Positions 35,091 to 44,421 of a DNA stretch of 64,000 nt are shown here, piece after piece; position 1 is the first letter of the stretch; every line of letters starts with the position of its first letter. The notes under the pieces are model-generated. The model was not told the DNA's origin. It searched no databases and saw only the letters and a program-made list of their open reading frames with translations. The DNA is taken from positions 2,918,255-2,982,254 of the forward strand of contig NZ_JH594606.1 of NCBI RefSeq assembly GCF_000243235.1, written 5' to 3'. The stretch comes from Gillisia limnaea DSM 15749 (GTDB taxonomy: Bacteria > Bacteroidota > Bacteroidia > Flavobacteriales > Flavobacteriaceae). Both the position numbers and the translations under genes were made by a program.

Positions 35091-35681
35091 TTAATTTGAC
35101 AAAAGAAGCGCGCTCTGTGCTTCTTTTGTTGTTTTTATAGGTACCTCAATTTTGGTGGTGTCCCAGGCAAGATTGAGAAAAACAAGTTCGTTATATTTTT
35201 CAAAATAGATACTAAACTGCTCCAGGGTATCCTTAAGTTTTAAGGTTGGAGCCTCCAGGATTAAAACGTCAAATTGAGGATCCCGATATGCCTTGCCATC
35301 CAGATCGATTCCCCAGGGGTACATTTGGGAATTGAAGATTAACTTCCATGAATCTTCCATAGGAATGGTCCACAAGGTATATTTTCCAGGCTTTAAAACA
35401 GAACCATCAACCAAAAGTTCTTCATTGGTTAAAAATGTTGTGGCCTCATTGGCACCCGTTCTCCAAACTTCTCCATAGGGGACCAATCCCCCAAAAATTT
35501 CCCGCTCTTTCTTGGATGGCCTGTTATAAAAAATCTCAAGTTCCAGGGATTCGTCCTGATAGACAACCGTTTCCTCCGGACTATGCGCTTTAACAGCATA
35601 TTCCTTAAAAAATAAGGCGCCCAAAATTATTATTAGGACAATCCCGGCAATCTTTAATATCAATTTATATCTTTTATTCAT
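35091..35681 (-). CDS. DUF2911 protein with N-terminal membrane anchor
   Basis: 196 residues. A hydrophobic helix at about 8-25 (LILKIAGIVLIIILGALFF) acts as signal anchor. The DUF2911 domain follows with YNRPSKKEREIFGGLVPYGEVWRTGANEATTF and PGKYTLWTIP, the recognisable core. Function unknown. Monocistronic; a TACTTTTG box lies at 35723-35716. The last codons form half of the Ohr terminator. Confidence 0.85.
   Translation of the reverse strand: MNKRYKLILKIAGIVLIIILGALFFKEYAVKAHSPEETVVYQDESLELEIFYNRPSKKEREIFGGLVPYGEVWRTGANEATTFLTNEELLVDGSVLKPGKYTLWTIPMEDSWKLIFNSQMYPWGIDLDGKAYRDPQFDVLILEAPTLKLKDTLEQFSIYFEKYNELVFLNLAWDTTKIEVPIKTTKEAQSALLLSN
35099..35138 (+). terminator. Terminator of ohr, embedded in the DUF2911 coding end
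   Basis: An 11-bp stem (ACAAAAGAAGC / GCTTCTTTTGT) with a 9-nt loop is followed by TGTTTTTAT. The stem lies 26 nt after the ohr stop and inside the last codons of the opposite-strand gene. Confidence 0.75.
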
Positions 35682-35715
35682 TTTCTAAATCTTTGTTCAA
35701 CAATCACTTAAATTC

Positions 35716-35723
35716 CAAAAGTA
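35716..35723 (-). promoter_or_regulatory. Candidate -7 box of the DUF2911 gene
   Basis: Minus strand TACTTTTG, 35 nt upstream of the start. No clear -33 partner. Confidence 0.35.
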
Positions 35724-35768
35724 TGCCAAATCTTTCAGGATCTAAGATATCGTATTTGATCTTCGTTT

Positions 35769-35847
35769 AATCCTTCATTGAGGGTTTAATTCCCGGAGGC
35801 CTGCCCGTACCGGTCGGGCGGGCTTGCCCCGAGGTTCTTGATTTTTA
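35769..35847 (+). repeat. Dispersed two-hairpin intergenic repeat, copy R3 (short form)
   Basis: Same orientation as R2: AATCCTTCATTGAGGG, TTTAATTCCCGG, a GC-rich inverted section (GCCCG ... CGGGC) and GCCCCGAGGTTCTTGATTTT. It lacks the middle part seen in R1 and R2. It lies between the divergent DUF2911 and sigma-factor genes, where it may affect transcription. Confidence 0.8.
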
Positions 35848-35936
35848 ATTGATATAAATTAATTGAGTAATTTTTGCAACAGAAGGATATTTTTATCGTC
35901 TTTTAATAAACCAGCTAACCAAAACCTTGTTTTTCC

Positions 35937-36476
35937 ATGGATCTGATTATAGAAAAATGCCGGGCCAATGACAGGAGAGCACAATTGGAGCTCTATAACC
36001 GCTACAGTGCAGGAATGTTCATAGTTGCCCTTAGATTTTTGAAAGATCCTTTTGAAGCTGAAGATGCGATGCAGGAAGCCTTTATAAAAACTTTTCTAAA
36101 ACTGCATCAGTACAATGGAGATGTGGCATTTGGAGCCTGGCTAAAGCGGATTGTGATCAATAAATGCATAGATAAGCTGAAGTCAAAAAAGATGGAGCTG
36201 GTAGCTTTAAATGAGCATATAATAGGTACTGTGGAGGAAGATGAGGATTGGCAGGTCGAAGACGGAATTAGCATTCAGGAAGTGAAACAAAGCATAGATT
36301 CATTACCGGAAAGATATAAATATCCCTTGATTTTATATCTCATAGAAGGTTATGATCATGAAGAGATCTCAGAGATCTTATCTATCACTCAGGTAGCTTC
36401 ACGTACCCTGATCCATCGGGGGAAAAGAAAATTACAAGACGAATTAAAAAAAAATAAAAATGGCACAGGATATTAG
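35937..36476 (+). CDS. ECF-type RNA polymerase sigma factor
   Basis: 179 residues. Region 2 (about 10-80) includes RFLKDPFEAEDAMQEAFIKTFLKL and AFGAWLKRIVINKCIDKLK; region 4 (about 115-175) includes IDSLPERYKYPLILYLIEGYDHEEISEIL and ASRTLIHRGKRKLQDEL, a helix-turn-helix. It starts transcription of a regulon that cannot be read here, though autoregulation is usual. The next gene overlaps by 17 nt and likely encodes its anti-sigma partner. Confidence 0.9.
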   Translation: MDLIIEKCRANDRRAQLELYNRYSAGMFIVALRFLKDPFEAEDAMQEAFIKTFLKLHQYNGDVAFGAWLKRIVINKCIDKLKSKKMELVALNEHIIGTVEEDEDWQVEDGISIQEVKQSIDSLPERYKYPLILYLIEGYDHEEISEILSITQVASRTLIHRGKRKLQDELKKNKNGTGY

Positions 36477-37062
36477 GGAACTATTCAAAAATGATGATTT
36501 CCAATCAACCGAGAAATTGAACAAGGGTCACCAAAAACGCTTTGAGTCAAAACTGGAGAAAGAATTGCCTCAAGCAACCAGAGGAAGCTTTTATTTTTAC
36601 CGGAAGATCGCTGTGGTACTCATAGTTGCTTTAGGAGTGGGACTTTTCTTCTGGAATACTCCAGGAGATCCTGGAAATGAAATTCCTCTGGTCAATACTT
36701 TGAAAGAGAAAGATTCCCTGAAGGAAATTCAGGAAAATGGATTTCAGTTAAGTGATATTTCTCCGGAATTTAAGAAGATCGAGACTTATTATCTGGCCGG
36801 CATAAATTTAGAGCTGGCCAATCTCGGAATCAATAATGACAATAAAGCACTTATAGATGCCTTTATGCTGGAGCTTGAAGAACTCGATAAAGAATATCAA
36901 CGACTTAATGCAGAGTTGAATGAAACCGGCCCTAATGAGCAAACTATTGAAGCTATGGTATCCAACTTACAACTTAGACTCGACTTGTTACGCAGGTTAA
37001 AAATCAAATTAAACGAAATCAAAAAATCTAAAACCAATAGTTATGAAGACCTTAAGGCTTAA
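36460..37062 (+). CDS. Putative anti-sigma factor, single-pass membrane protein
   Basis: 200 residues. An N-terminal cytoplasmic part of about 45 residues (charged, without Cys/His zinc motif), one transmembrane helix at about 48-65 (KIAVVLIVALGVGLFFW), and a periplasmic helical region of about 130 residues with ELEELDKEYQRLNAELNE-type coiled coil. Position directly after and overlapping an ECF sigma gene is the main reason for the anti-sigma call; no zinc anti-sigma fold is visible. It overlaps the next gene by 20 nt. Confidence 0.6.
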   Translation: MAQDIRELFKNDDFQSTEKLNKGHQKRFESKLEKELPQATRGSFYFYRKIAVVLIVALGVGLFFWNTPGDPGNEIPLVNTLKEKDSLKEIQENGFQLSDISPEFKKIETYYLAGINLELANLGINNDNKALIDAFMLELEELDKEYQRLNAELNETGPNEQTIEAMVSNLQLRLDLLRRLKIKLNEIKKSKTNSYEDLKA

Positions 37063-38428
37063 TTTCTCTATAATATTGTTGCTCCTTGCGTGTGCAACGA
37101 CATTTTCACAATCCAAAAAACTTGAAAAAACCTATAACACCAATAAAGATGTTAAGGTAAATATCGACTCACGGTATACAAGGGTTATTGTAGAACATTG
37201 GGATAAAGATCAGGTTGTAATAGAGGCACTGCTGGATTCAGGAAACCTTACTCCAGAGGAAGCTAAAATGCAACTGAAATCCTGGAATCTGGAAACTTCC
37301 GGAGATCTTCGCGAAGTGAGTATTACTTCGGGCGGTGGAGTTTCCTGGAGCGAGGAAATGGATATGGCCGGAATGGGCGATTTTATGGGGAATCTACAAC
37401 AATTGATCGCTCCCATAATGACCGAAATGGTCGCTCCAATGCTGGAAAATCTTGCAGCAAATCCACCACTCCCTCCAGATTTTGCCGCTAAAATGGGAAA
37501 TCTTCATTTCGATTATGAAGCATATCAAAAGGATGGTGAAAAGTATATGAAAAAATGGGAAAAAAAGGTGGAAACCAATTTCGGAAAGGACTTTGAGAAG
37601 TCCATGGAGAAATGGGCTGCGCAGTTTGAGAAGAATGCTGCAGTCTGGGAAAAAAATGTAGAAAGCCAAATGGCCTTAAACGAAGGGAAATTCGAAGAGC
37701 AAATGGAACATTGGGCAGAGAATTTTGGTTCGAAAATGGAGCAATTAGGAGAAAATATAGCAAGGGGAATGGAGTTTAAGGAAAATTCTGTTGCTCCAAA
37801 AAATCCAAATTCCAGGAATCCCAGAAATACGGTTCGTACGCTCAGGATAAAAGTCCCTGCCAATGCCAATTTAAATTTGGAAATACGGCATGGGGAGGTT
37901 AAACTAGGCCAACGTACGAGCAACCTGAAAGCCAATATTTCTCACAGTAAATTTTCAGCAGATATAATAGATGGCGAGAATACGGAGGTAAAAGTATCGT
38001 ATTCACCAATTACTGTTTCCCAATGGAATTACGGGGTTTTGAATACCAGTTATGTTCAGGATTGTGTGATTAAGAAAGCTAAAAGTATTAAGCTGAATTC
38101 TAACTCCAGCGATGTGAATATAGCGGAGATCACAGAAATTGGTATCTTATCCGGGACTTTTGGCGAGCTAAACATTGGGAAACTTCATCCGGATTTTAAA
38201 AATCTTGATGTTACGCTTAAAAATAGCGATTTAAGGCTTTCAATCCCTGATGCCGCCCTAAATTTTAACTACAAAGGAACTCAAAGCAGTATAGAGTATC
38301 CAAAGGTTGCCACGGTGAAAGCAACCAAATCTTACGACGACCAAATGTTGAACGGTTTTTATAAATCTACTAACGGAAAAAGAAGTATTTCCATTAACGC
38401 AAGTTTTAGTAAAATTGAAATAAAATAA
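37043..38428 (+). CDS. Secreted adhesin-like protein with 11-residue helical repeats
   Basis: 461 residues. Signal peptide 1-22 (ending TTFSQ); a beta-rich N-terminal part (about 25-100); a Met/Pro-rich link (100-150); a charged helical region 157-249 with six consecutive 11-residue repeats from 184; and a beta-helix-like C-terminal domain (265-461) resembling DUF4097 putative adhesins (e.g. LRIKVPANANLNLEIRHGEVKLG). Probably periplasmic or surface-bound. Third gene of the sigma/anti-sigma set, overlapping the second by 20 nt, so probably an output or sensor. Function not known. Confidence 0.7.
   Translation: MKTLRLNFSIILLLLACATTFSQSKKLEKTYNTNKDVKVNIDSRYTRVIVEHWDKDQVVIEALLDSGNLTPEEAKMQLKSWNLETSGDLREVSITSGGGVSWSEEMDMAGMGDFMGNLQQLIAPIMTEMVAPMLENLAANPPLPPDFAAKMGNLHFDYEAYQKDGEKYMKKWEKKVETNFGKDFEKSMEKWAAQFEKNAAVWEKNVESQMALNEGKFEEQMEHWAENFGSKMEQLGENIARGMEFKENSVAPKNPNSRNPRNTVRTLRIKVPANANLNLEIRHGEVKLGQRTSNLKANISHSKFSADIIDGENTEVKVSYSPITVSQWNYGVLNTSYVQDCVIKKAKSIKLNSNSSDVNIAEITEIGILSGTFGELNIGKLHPDFKNLDVTLKNSDLRLSIPDAALNFNYKGTQSSIEYPKVATVKATKSYDDQMLNGFYKSTNGKRSISINASFSKIEIK
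37592..37789 (+). repeat. Six consecutive 11-residue protein repeats
   Basis: Residues 184-249 divide into FEKSMEKWAAQ, FEKNAAVWEKN, VESQMALNEGK, FEEQMEHWAEN, FGSKMEQLGEN and IARGMEFKENS. Position 1 is F/F/V/F/F/I, position 5 is M/A/M/M/M/M, and position 8 is usually W. The DNA is not a recent tandem copy, so the pattern is held by selection on the protein. Confidence 0.75.
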
Positions 38429-38451
38429 GTTATTTTTGAAAAAAAGAACTT

Positions 38452-39144
38452 ATGCCTAATACCAGATTTTCCGATTTTATAAAAGAATGTTTCACAGACT
38501 TCACGCCTGTTTTAGATACGAAATTTAAGCAGGCGGATTATGTGCATATCGACTTGTCTGAAGTAAGCAAGGAATTAAAGAACATTAAAATTCCTTCCTC
38601 TGGTGAAATTAAAAAAGGTATTGAGCAGTTTTTATCCAAAAAGAAAGCAAAAGTTGCCTTTGGCGGTTATAATGAAAAAAGGAATTTTTACGAGCGGAGC
38701 ATTATTTTCAACGATGATAAAACAGCATCCCCTAGAAATATCCATATTGGTTTAGATCTTTGGAGCGAAGCCGGAACAGCTGTTTTAGCACCCCTGGATG
38801 GAACAGTTCACAGTTTTCAGGATAATGAGGGGCTGGGGAATTACGGGCCTACTATTATTTTAGAACATATTATAGGGGAACGGACTTTTTATACGCTTTA
38901 CGGGCACTTAACCCGGAAATCTATTAAAAATCTGTGCTTTGGACAAATTGTGGAAGCAGGAGATAAAATAGCGGAACTGGGATCTACCAAAGTGAACGGA
39001 GATTATGCACCGCACCTTCATTTTCAAATAATTCAAGATTTACAGGGATGGAGTGGAGATTATCCCGGAGTGGCAGCCAAAGAAGATCTTGATCTTTACC
39101 TTAAAAATTGCCCCGATCCGAATTTATTATTGAAGATTCATTAG
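38452..39144 (+). CDS. M23-family (LytM-type) peptidase
   Basis: 230 residues, no obvious signal peptide. The metallopeptidase domain (about 85-215) has HIGLDLWSEAGT (HxxxD motif), LYGHLTRKS and HLHFQII (HxH), the zinc ligands and active-site His of lysostaphin-type enzymes. These cleave peptidoglycan cross-bridges when exported; the lack of a clear signal here suggests a non-classical route or another use. It lies 23 nt after the adhesin-like gene and may be part of that operon. Confidence 0.85.
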   Translation: MPNTRFSDFIKECFTDFTPVLDTKFKQADYVHIDLSEVSKELKNIKIPSSGEIKKGIEQFLSKKKAKVAFGGYNEKRNFYERSIIFNDDKTASPRNIHIGLDLWSEAGTAVLAPLDGTVHSFQDNEGLGNYGPTIILEHIIGERTFYTLYGHLTRKSIKNLCFGQIVEAGDKIAELGSTKVNGDYAPHLHFQIIQDLQGWSGDYPGVAAKEDLDLYLKNCPDPNLLLKIH

Positions 39145-39185
39145 AATTTTTCTCTTGAAAAAAGTGAAAAATAAAGTGAGAGATT

Positions 39186-39668
39186 CTATTCCTTATTAGT
39201 GCGTATTATCCATGCTACAATAGCTGAAGTTACTACTCCCATTACCAGTGCCCAGGAAGTTCCCTGTATAATGTAGGATGTTAAATTGAATAAAGCTTCG
39301 GCATCATTGCGGTTCATCCTATTGTTTTCAGTACTATACTCGATTATGTTGCTAAAATATTCTGGACTTATAACTTGGTGTGTGATATAAAGTGAAAGCG
39401 GCGTAAGCAAAGCTATGATAACGGTAACCAGTATTCCCGAAACAAATCCCTGGCGCCAGGTGATCAATCCTTCATAGAAATTTTTTCGTTTATCCCTCAA
39501 TGCCAGAAAATAGATCAGGATAGCCAAAATTCCGAAGAGATTGGTGTAAAGTGGATGTTTTGCTATGTTCTCCGAATGCCATCCCATTGCTTTTTCAAAA
39601 ACCATCCATAATAATCCAACGATCGTAAAAATTAGTGCCCATTTAATTTCGATTCGGTAATTCTTCAT
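39186..39668 (-). CDS. DUF4199 membrane protein
   Basis: 160 residues with four predicted helices (about 10-28, 37-55, 70-92, 130-152). The arrangement and the GLITWRQGFVSGILVTVIIALLTPLSLYI segment match DUF4199, a family restricted mostly to Bacteroidetes with unknown role. No operon partner; it is followed by the secA terminator further right on the same strand. Confidence 0.8.
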   Translation of the reverse strand: MKNYRIEIKWALIFTIVGLLWMVFEKAMGWHSENIAKHPLYTNLFGILAILIYFLALRDKRKNFYEGLITWRQGFVSGILVTVIIALLTPLSLYITHQVISPEYFSNIIEYSTENNRMNRNDAEALFNLTSYIIQGTSWALVMGVVTSAIVAWIIRTNKE

Positions 39669-39733
39669 TGATGTTATTATTTTTCAGAAGCTAAAATAAG
39701 TTAAATTTTCATTCAAAAGAGTATAGTAAGCGT

Positions 39734-39770
39734 AAGAGGCCGTCTAAAAAATGTTTTTAGACGGCCTCTT
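39734..39770 (-). terminator. Terminator after secA
   Basis: A perfect 17-bp stem (AAGAGGCCGTCTAAAAA / TTTTTAGACGGCCTCTT) with a 3-nt loop, 24 nt after the secA stop on the minus strand. Confidence 0.8.
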
Positions 39771-39793
39771 AATTAAATCAATATGTTTTAAAA

Positions 39794-42700
39794 CTATTCC
39801 TGAGTTCCTGTTAAAACCCAATCTCCTTTTTCAATAAGAGGAATAGCCTGTTTGTATTTCATGGATTTGTTTTCCCCGGTCATTACATTTTTCAATGTAA
39901 CCTTATCGTTTCTACCAATTTTGGCATGTTCCCGTACTATGGTTTCGGTTACCTGCGGCCGTTGCTGCTGGCGTTGTCCTGCAGCACGGCTTTGTGCCGC
40001 CCGCTCATCCAAATTCTGGATCTCCTCTTTATTGGTTTCTACTTTTTCCCTTTGTTTAGGCTGCCGTGCTTCCTGGATATTGGAAGTGTTGCCTTCTGGG
40101 ATTTCGCCTTTGAATAAAAAGGAAATCACATCTTTGTTTACCTTATCCAGCATCACTTTAAATAATTCAAAAGCTTCAAATTTATAGATCAATAAAGGAT
40201 CTTTTTGCTCGTGAACGGCCAGCTGTACGCTTTGTTTTAATTCATCCATCTTACGCAAATGCGTTTTCCAGGACTCATCAATGATAGCAAGGGTTATATT
40301 TTTCTCAAAATCTTTTGTGAGTTGCTTTCCTTCAGATTCATAAGCTTTTTCAAGATTTGTAACTACCTGAAGGCTCTTGTTTCCATCTGTAAAAGGAACT
40401 GCGATCCTTTCAAAGTTATTGGATGGATCTTCATAAACCTGCTTGATAATAGGAAAGGCAAGTTTGGAAGTACGCTCCATTTTTTGCTGATAATGCTCAT
40501 AAGCTGCCTTGTAAACTTTCCCGGCGATGGCCTGAACACTCATTTTCTCGAATTCCTCTTCGGAAACAGGGGAACTCATAGAAAAATATCGGATGAGTTC
40601 AAATTCAAAATTCTTATAATCTGTACCAACCTTATTGTTTTCTGTGATCACTTCGGAAGTGTCATAGATCATATTGGCGATATCCACTTTCAATCGGTCG
40701 CCAAATAATGCATGGTAACGACGCTTGTAGATCACCTCTCTTTGGGCGTTCATCACATCATCGTATTCCAGCAAACGCTTACGAACTCCAAAGTTGTTTT
40801 CCTCCACTTTTTTCTGGGCCCGCTCAATAGACTTGGAAATCATGGAATGTTGGATCACTTCCCCTTCTTCAAGACCCATACGGTCCATGAGTTTGGCAAT
40901 CCTTTCCGATCCGAATAAACGCATCAGGTTGTCTTCCAATGAGACAAAGAATTGGGAACTTCCCGGATCTCCCTGGCGACCCGCCCTACCACGTAACTGC
41001 CTGTCCACACGTCTGGAATCGTGTCTTTCTGTACCTACAATGGCCAGACCGCCGGCTTCCTTAACTTCTTTACTTAATTTAATATCCGTACCCCTACCTG
41101 CCATGTTGGTGGCGATGGTAACGATTCCCGATTGTCCTGCCTGGGCAACGATATCGGCTTCTTTTTTATGCAGTTTTGCGTTCAATACGTTATGAGGAAC
41201 ATTCCGAAGCTTAAGCATCCTGCTCAGCAATTCTGAAATTTCCACGGAGGTAGTACCAATAAGAACCGGTCTTCCGGCATTTGAAAGTTCTGTAACCTGA
41301 TCGATTACCGCATTGAATTTTTCTCGTTTTGTTTTATAAACCAGGTCTTCCTTGTCCTGTCTTGCGATAGGGCGGTTGGTAGGAATTTCTACCACATCCA
41401 GTTTATAGATCTCCCAAAGTTCACCCGCTTCTGTTACTGCGGTACCCGTCATCCCCGAAAGTTTTCTGTACATTCTGAAATAATTCTGAAGGGTAACAGT
41501 GGCAAAAGTTTGAGTGGCATCCTCGATCTTTACATTTTCCTTCGCCTCGATAGCCTGATGCAATCCATCGCTGTAACGACGCCCTTCCATAATACGTCCG
41601 GTTTGTTCATCTACAATCTTTACCTTGTTCTCTATAACAACATATTCGGTGTCTTTTTCAAACAGCGTGTAGGCTTTTAAGAGTTGTCTCATGGTGTGTA
41701 TACGTTCGCTTTTTATGCTGTATTCACGGAATAACTCTTCTTTATCCTCGGCTTCTTTTTCTTTTTCAAGGCCTTTATTTTCAATTTTGGCAATTTCCAT
41801 CCCAATTTCCGGCATCACAAAGAAATCCGGATCTTCTTTTCCGGAAAGGAATTCAATTCCCTTATCTGTAAGATCTATTTGATTGTTCTTTTCTTCAATT
41901 ACAAAATACAGCTCCTCATCAACCTTAGGCATTTCACGGTTGTTGTCTGCCATATACTGATTTTCAGTTTTTTGAAGCAGTTGTTTTATTCCTTCTTCAC
42001 TCAAGAACTTTATGAGTGCTTTGTTTTTTGGTAAACCTCTAAATACTCTCAGCAACTGTAATCCACCTTCCTTGGTGTTCCCGGCAGCGATAAGTTTCTT
42101 GGCTTCGGCTAAAATTTTTGTAAGATGTTGTCGCTGAACTTCAACAATATTTGCAATTGCCGGTTTCAGAACTTCAAATTCATGAATATCCCCTTTTGGA
42201 ATTGGTCCGGAAATAATCAACGGAGTACGTGCATCATCCACCAAAACCGAATCCACCTCATCTACGATAGCGTAATTATGTGGGCGTTGTACAAGGTCAT
42301 CAGGTGCATGGGACATATTGTCCCTCAAATAATCAAATCCAAATTCGTTATTTGTACCATAGGTGATATCTGCATTATACGCTTTTCTTCGGGCAGCAGA
42401 GTTTGGTCTGTGGTAATCGATACAATCTATCGTAAGACCGTGAAATTGAAAAATGGGTGCCATCCAGGCGCTATCCCTTTTTGCAAGGTAATCGTTCACA
42501 GTAACAAGGTGTACACCTTTCCCGGTTAGTGCGTTAAGATACATTGGTAATGTTGCAACAAGGGTTTTACCTTCCCCTGTTTGCATCTCTGCGATCTTTC
42601 CCTGGTGCATCGCCACCCCACCAATAAGCTGAACATCGTAATGTATCATATCCCAGGTGATGGGTTTTCCGGCGGCATCCCAGGAATTATTCCAAATTGC

Positions 42701-43159
42701 GTGATCTCCATCAAGGTTAACGTAATCCTTCTCTGCTGAAATTTCCCGGTCGAAAGCACTTGCTGTTACCTTTAGCTGGGGGTTATGAAAGAATCGTTTC
42801 GCAGTTTCTTTAACCGTTGCAAAAGCATCGGGCAGGATCTCATTTAGAACCGCTTCAGAAATGCCGTACATCTTATCCTTCAAAGAATCAATTTCAGCAT
42901 AGATATCCTCATTCCGGGTGATGTCATTAGAAGCATCGGCCTCTTTGGTAAGGCTTTCAATTTTCTCTTTTATTTCCCGTGTAGCTTCGGTGATCTTATT
43001 CTTAAAAAAAGTTGTTTTTTCACGGAGTTCGTCAAGGCTAAGCGCTTCATATTCCTTTTCAAGTGCTTTGATCTTCTCCACGATGGGCTGTAATTCACTG
43101 ACGTCTTTTTTGGATTTATCGCCAACAAATACTTTTAGTACAGAATCTAAAAAACTCAT
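39794..43159 (-). CDS. secA: Preprotein translocase ATPase SecA
   Basis: About 1121 residues from [18 protein letters not shown]. The motor has Walker [15 protein letters not shown], the DEVDSVLVD motif, [13 protein letters not shown] and [14 protein letters not shown]; the preprotein cross-linking and scaffold domains are in place. A central Lys/Glu-rich insertion makes it longer than the 900-residue E. coli form, as usual in Bacteroidetes; the C-terminal zinc motif is absent. SecA drives proteins through SecYEG. The start at 43159 is preferred to 43210 because a promoter box lies at 43184-43191. Confidence 0.96.
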   Translation of the reverse strand: MSFLDSVLKVFVGDKSKKDVSELQPIVEKIKALEKEYEALSLDELREKTTFFKNKITEATREIKEKIESLTKEADASNDITRNEDIYAEIDSLKDKMYGISEAVLNEILPDAFATVKETAKRFFHNPQLKVTASAFDREISAEKDYVNLDGDHAIWNNSWDAAGKPITWDMIHYDVQLIGGVAMHQGKIAEMQTGEGKTLVATLPMYLNALTGKGVHLVTVNDYLAKRDSAWMAPIFQFHGLTIDCIDYHRPNSAARRKAYNADITYGTNNEFGFDYLRDNMSHAPDDLVQRPHNYAIVDEVDSVLVDDARTPLIISGPIPKGDIHEFEVLKPAIANIVEVQRQHLTKILAEAKKLIAAGNTKEGGLQLLRVFRGLPKNKALIKFLSEEGIKQLLQKTENQYMADNNREMPKVDEELYFVIEEKNNQIDLTDKGIEFLSGKEDPDFFVMPEIGMEIAKIENKGLEKEKEAEDKEELFREYSIKSERIHTMRQLLKAYTLFEKDTEYVVIENKVKIVDEQTGRIMEGRRYSDGLHQAIEAKENVKIEDATQTFATVTLQNYFRMYRKLSGMTGTAVTEAGELWEIYKLDVVEIPTNRPIARQDKEDLVYKTKREKFNAVIDQVTELSNAGRPVLIGTTSVEISELLSRMLKLRNVPHNVLNAKLHKKEADIVAQAGQSGIVTIATNMAGRGTDIKLSKEVKEAGGLAIVGTERHDSRRVDRQLRGRAGRQGDPGSSQFFVSLEDNLMRLFGSERIAKLMDRMGLEEGEVIQHSMISKSIERAQKKVEENNFGVRKRLLEYDDVMNAQREVIYKRRYHALFGDRLKVDIANMIYDTSEVITENNKVGTDYKNFEFELIRYFSMSSPVSEEEFEKMSVQAIAGKVYKAAYEHYQQKMERTSKLAFPIIKQVYEDPSNNFERIAVPFTDGNKSLQVVTNLEKAYESEGKQLTKDFEKNITLAIIDESWKTHLRKMDELKQSVQLAVHEQKDPLLIYKFEAFELFKVMLDKVNKDVISFLFKGEIPEGNTSNIQEARQPKQREKVETNKEEIQNLDERAAQSRAAGQRQQQRPQVTETIVREHAKIGRNDKVTLKNVMTGENKSMKYKQAIPLIEKGDWVLTGTQE

Positions 43160-43183
43160 AGTTTTTTTGTGTTTTATAAAGTT

Positions 43184-43211
43184 CAAATGTAAGCAAAAAA
43201 AAGGCCTCAAA
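43184..43211 (-). promoter_or_regulatory. secA promoter
   Basis: On the minus strand TTTG (43211-43208), a 16-nt spacer and TACATTTG (43191-43184). It fixes the transcript start near 43177 and the ATG at 43159. The -33 box lies within the hairpin of the preceding gene's terminator. Confidence 0.6.
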
Positions 43212-43224
43212 TTTGAGACCTTTT
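43195..43224 (-). terminator. Terminator of the DUF2795 gene
   Basis: On the minus strand AAAAGGTCTCAAATTTGAGG continues into CCTTTT and a run of eight T. The 11-bp stem has one mismatch. It starts about 20 nt after the DUF2795 stop. Confidence 0.7.
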
Positions 43225-43244
43225 AATATTTGCTTTATGCTTTT

Positions 43245-43466
43245 TTAATATTCATCCTCGTTCCAAAGATAGTCTTCATCGGTAGGATAATCGGGCCAAA
43301 TTTCTTCAATTGAATCATACGAATCACCTTCATCTTCAATAGACTGAAGGTTTTCCACTACTTCCAACGGAGCACCTGTCCGGATGGCATAGTCAATCAA
43401 TTCATCTTTTGTTGCCGGCCAGGGGGCATCGCTAAGGTAGGATGCAAGTTCTAAAGTCCAATACAT
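43245..43466 (-). CDS. DUF2795 protein
   Basis: 73 residues. The N-terminal half (ASYLSDAPWPATKDELIDYAIRTGAPLEVVENLQSI) is the DUF2795 helical unit; the tail is very acidic (EDEGDSYDSIEEIWPDYPTDEDYLWNEDEY). Family function unknown; small conserved flavobacterial proteins of this type are common. It has its own promoter and terminator and stands between the cobalamin adenosyltransferase and secA genes. Confidence 0.85.
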   Translation of the reverse strand: MYWTLELASYLSDAPWPATKDELIDYAIRTGAPLEVVENLQSIEDEGDSYDSIEEIWPDYPTDEDYLWNEDEY

Positions 43467-43490
43467 TGATTAATCAGGTTTTAATTTTTG

Positions 43491-43520
43491 CAAAAATAAT
43501 TTTTTTATGCTAATAGGCAA
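43491..43520 (-). promoter_or_regulatory. Promoter of the DUF2795 gene
   Basis: On the minus strand TTG (43520-43518), a 19-nt spacer and TATTTTTG (43498-43491), 25 nt before the start codon. Confidence 0.6.
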
Positions 43521-43617
43521 GTAAAAAATCTATTATTTCACCAATAATTTTAAGAACATAATCTAAATTGTTAAAATCAGATTAATTAAAGACAATCCAG
43601 AGGCAGCAAAAAGGTCT

Positions 43618-44193
43618 TTATATTCCTTTTTCGGGAATCCATTTCACCTCAATTGCGTTTAAGTCTTTGGACAATTTCCGTGCCAGCACAAAGAGGTAAT
43701 CGCTCAAACGATTCAAATATTTTAATACCAGTTCGCTAAAAGGGCTTATTTCATAAAGCGCTGTAGCCATACGCTCTGCGCGACGGCAGACGCAGCGTGC
43801 TATGTGACAGAATGACACTGCTGGATGACCCCCAGGCAATACGAAATGAGTCATTTCAGGTAAAACTTCATTCATTTTATCCATTTCATTTTCTAATAGC
43901 AAAATATCCTCTTCGGAAATTTCAGGAATGTTAAGGCGCTTTTTGCCACTTTTTAAGGTGGCTTTTTCGGGTTCGGTGGCCATAGTAGATCCTATGGTAA
44001 ATAAACGGTCCTGTATCCTATTCAGGATTTCACGGGTTTCCGGTTGTATTTCCTGGTCTTTAACCAATCCTATATGGGAGTTGAGTTCATCTACGGTTCC
44101 GTAGCTCTCTATCCGGATATGATGTTTGGGAACGCGGGTTCCGCTAAAAAGTGAAGTTGTGCCTTTGTCCCCGGTTTTTGTATATATTTTCAT
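43618..44193 (-). CDS. Cob(I)alamin adenosyltransferase, PduO type
   Basis: 191 residues. TKTGDKGTTSLFSGTRVPKH (P-loop-like ATP site), ESYGTVDELNSHIG, and CRRAERMATALYE are PduO signatures. It transfers the adenosyl group of ATP to reduced cobalamin, making the coenzyme of B12 mutases. Together with MeaB earlier in the window it points to a functional methylmalonyl-CoA mutase elsewhere. A TATCTTTG box lies at 44235-44228. Confidence 0.93.
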   Translation of the reverse strand: MKIYTKTGDKGTTSLFSGTRVPKHHIRIESYGTVDELNSHIGLVKDQEIQPETREILNRIQDRLFTIGSTMATEPEKATLKSGKKRLNIPEISEEDILLLENEMDKMNEVLPEMTHFVLPGGHPAVSFCHIARCVCRRAERMATALYEISPFSELVLKYLNRLSDYLFVLARKLSKDLNAIEVKWIPEKGI

Positions 44194-44227
44194 CTGTATA
44201 TTTTATTGCTTTTCTGCTTCTTTTGCT

Positions 44228-44235
44228 CAAAGATA
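44228..44235 (-). promoter_or_regulatory. Candidate -7 box of the adenosyltransferase gene
   Basis: Minus strand TATCTTTG, 35 nt before the ATG; no good -33 match. Confidence 0.4.
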
Positions 44236-44421
44236 GAAAATAGCCGGCAGATATGAAGGTTCGTAAAACTTATGCTTTTCCGGGTAGGAACTAAACCAAT
44301 GTTCGGTTGAAAAAAGATTAACAGCGGGTAAGGAATTTGGGCTGCTTTTAATGCCTAGTGAAGGGGTAGAGATTTTTTCATTGATTGAACCTGCGGCAGT
44401 CATTTTAATAACCAGGTCTTT

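Noticed and set aside
37525-37935. 136-codon minus-strand frame within the adhesin-like gene
   Set aside because: It only mirrors the helical repeat region (Phe/Ser-rich product) and has no start context.
40259-40708. 149-codon plus-strand frame inside secA
   Set aside because: Antisense to SecA; hydrophobic, low-complexity product typical of shadow frames.
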